This document shows, in pieces, positions 55,753-56,503 of a stretch of DNA of 56,503 nucleotides (positions are counted from its first letter, which is position 1; the number at the start of each line of letters is the position of its first letter). The DNA comes from a virus: the IMG/VR virus record IMGVR_UViG_3300034180_000036, positions 1 through 56,503 of that record, one strand, 5' to 3'. The notes below the pieces were generated by a model, which searched no databases, was not told where the DNA came from, and saw only the letters and a list, made by a program, of their open reading frames with translations. The translations under genes and the position numbers were made by a program.

Positions 55753-55784
55753 GGGGACCATCTTCCTCGGCGCGTGCGCCGTGT

Positions 55785-56060
55785 TCAAGTGCGAGCTCGC
55801 GCCCGCGGGTGAATGATCTCGACCTCGTTGAGGAACGCGGACCAGCGCCAGCCGTCGGCGAAGATCAGGTCGAGCCGCGGGTCCGCGCCCGTCTCGCCGA
55901 TCGGGCAGCCGTCCGGCTCCGCGCCGGTATTCGTGCCCCGCACGATCGCGGGGCGCCCGCGATGCGCCTCGATCTCCGCGAGCACCTCGGCGTCGCGCTC
56001 GGGGTCGAACATCCCGTAATCGTCATCGCCCATGTCGATGAAGCGCACGAAGATCGTCAC
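55785..56060 (-). CDS. Small acidic protein, 91 aa
   Basis: GTG 56060 overlaps the previous stop (GTGA). 'MTIFVRFIDMGDDDYGMFDP' and 'ERDAEVLAEIEAHRGRPAIV', then 'IGETGADPRLDLIFADGWRW' form an acidic alpha/beta protein. No family was recognised. Confidence 0.55.
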   Translation of the reverse strand: MTIFVRFIDMGDDDYGMFDPERDAEVLAEIEAHRGRPAIVRGTNTGAEPDGCPIGETGADPRLDLIFADGWRWSAFLNEVEIIHPRARART

Positions 56061-56275
56061 AGCGTCTTCCCCTTTCGCTCACGCCGGCGCACCGCGACGA
56101 AGAGCCACGCGACCGCGCCGAAGACACGGACGTCGACGCGCTTGACGCGCACCTGTTCACCCGGCGCCCGCCGCGTTCGCATCTTCGCGGCGGCGCGGCT
56201 CGCCTCGGACATGTCCGCGTGCCCCTCGATCTCGAGCACGGTCCACCGATCGCTGTTGAACGCACAGAGCCTCAC
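56057..56275 (-). CDS. Small protein with C-terminal hydrophobic segment, 72 aa
   Basis: GTG 56275 overlaps the previous stop (GTGA). 'VRLCAFNSDRWTVLEIEGHA' and 'MSEASRAAAKMRTRRAPGEQ' are followed by 'VKRVDVRVFGAVAWLFVAVR' and a basic end. The hydrophobic FGAVAWLFVAV stretch is short for a membrane helix but may associate with membranes. No family was recognised. Confidence 0.5.
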   Translation of the reverse strand: MRLCAFNSDRWTVLEIEGHADMSEASRAAAKMRTRRAPGEQVRVKRVDVRVFGAVAWLFVAVRRRERKGKTL

Positions 56276-56503
56276 GACGGATCCTCGACGAAGACGGCGT
56301 TTCCGAGGTTCACCGAACCGCGGGTGCGGTTCGAGTAGGTCCCGATCGCGAGCGGGTCCAGCCCGAGCCGCCGTGCGAAGTCCGTCGCGACCGTCCAGAC
56401 GTGTTCGGTCTTCGACGGCGAGCCGCCGGCGAGAACCACGTGTCGGCCGGCCATCACGTGCGCGATGGCCAGGCACGCGGTGCGCGTCGTGCGGCCGGTG
56501 CCC
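56272..56503 (-). CDS. P-loop ATPase-like protein, 3' part only
   Basis: The frame is open to the right edge. It begins GTGRTTRTACLAIAHVMAGR, a Walker A variant (GTGRTTR) with a strand-helix arrangement, then 'HVVLAGGSPSKTEHVWTVAT' and 'DFARRLGLDPLAIGTYSNRT', ending 'GSVNLGNAVFVEDPS'. Similar sequences occur in small phage AAA/RecA-like proteins with GxGRTT, for example packaging, helicase or recombination ATPases. The start lies outside the window. Confidence 0.6.
   Translation of the reverse strand, partial: GTGRTTRTACLAIAHVMAGRHVVLAGGSPSKTEHVWTVATDFARRLGLDPLAIGTYSNRTRGSVNLGNAVFVEDPS

Noticed and set aside
1-56503. tRNA genes and lysis genes
   Set aside because: No cloverleaf-like stretch, endolysin, holin or spanin pattern was recognised by reading. 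A tRNAscan or profile search could still find distant cases.

Overview
The window is a contiguous piece of a tailed-phage genome with a contractile tail (myovirus morphology) and very high G+C. Nearly all genes lie on the minus strand, so the biological reading direction is right to left. The host cannot be named from the sequence. The G+C-rich codon use, sigma70-like promoters and AGGAGG-type ribosome sites indicate a G+C-rich bacterium. Both ends cut through genes: an Ig-like fibre protein on the left and a P-loop protein on the right. No lysis genes, tRNAs or CRISPR arrays were seen.

Positions 36076 down to 1 are a packed late operon. In transcription order it holds three small genes ending in the terminase small subunit, a decoration-like protein, terminase large subunit, portal, a MuF-type fusion protein, a ~1250-residue fusion protein ending in an XkdF-type prohead protease, a scaffold-like protein, major capsid protein, connector and neck proteins, sheath, tube, a tail assembly chaperone with a -1 frameshift signal, tape measure, hub proteins, spike, a proline-rich repeat protein, gp25, baseplate J protein and host-contact proteins. 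Most junctions overlap as ATGA, GTGA or TGATG, so translation is probably coupled.

Positions 36100-56503 are an accessory region of short genes. Its main feature is a repeated regulatory cassette: a short dyad symmetry (GCAT-N4-ATGC type) touching a TTGACT -35 box, a 17-base spacer, a TACAAC or TATAAC -10 box, and usually 7-13 bases later a start codon opening ATGACGACG. Thirteen copies look intact and three look degenerate. Several lie next to GC-rich hairpins. They form two divergent pairs and drive single genes or short coupled operons.

Recognisable cargo includes nucleic-acid modification and anti-restriction candidates (a DpdA/TGT-like protein, an XF1762/Mom-like GNAT, a C5-cytosine methyltransferase, and a Dam-like domain in the late fusion protein), an amidoligase with two gamma-glutamylcyclotransferase-like proteins, an ASCH protein, a short serine recombinase, small zinc-binding and HTH proteins, and a lipoprotein. 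The simplest reading is an early or immediate-early region whose many units are switched together by one DNA-binding regulator acting on the shared dyad.
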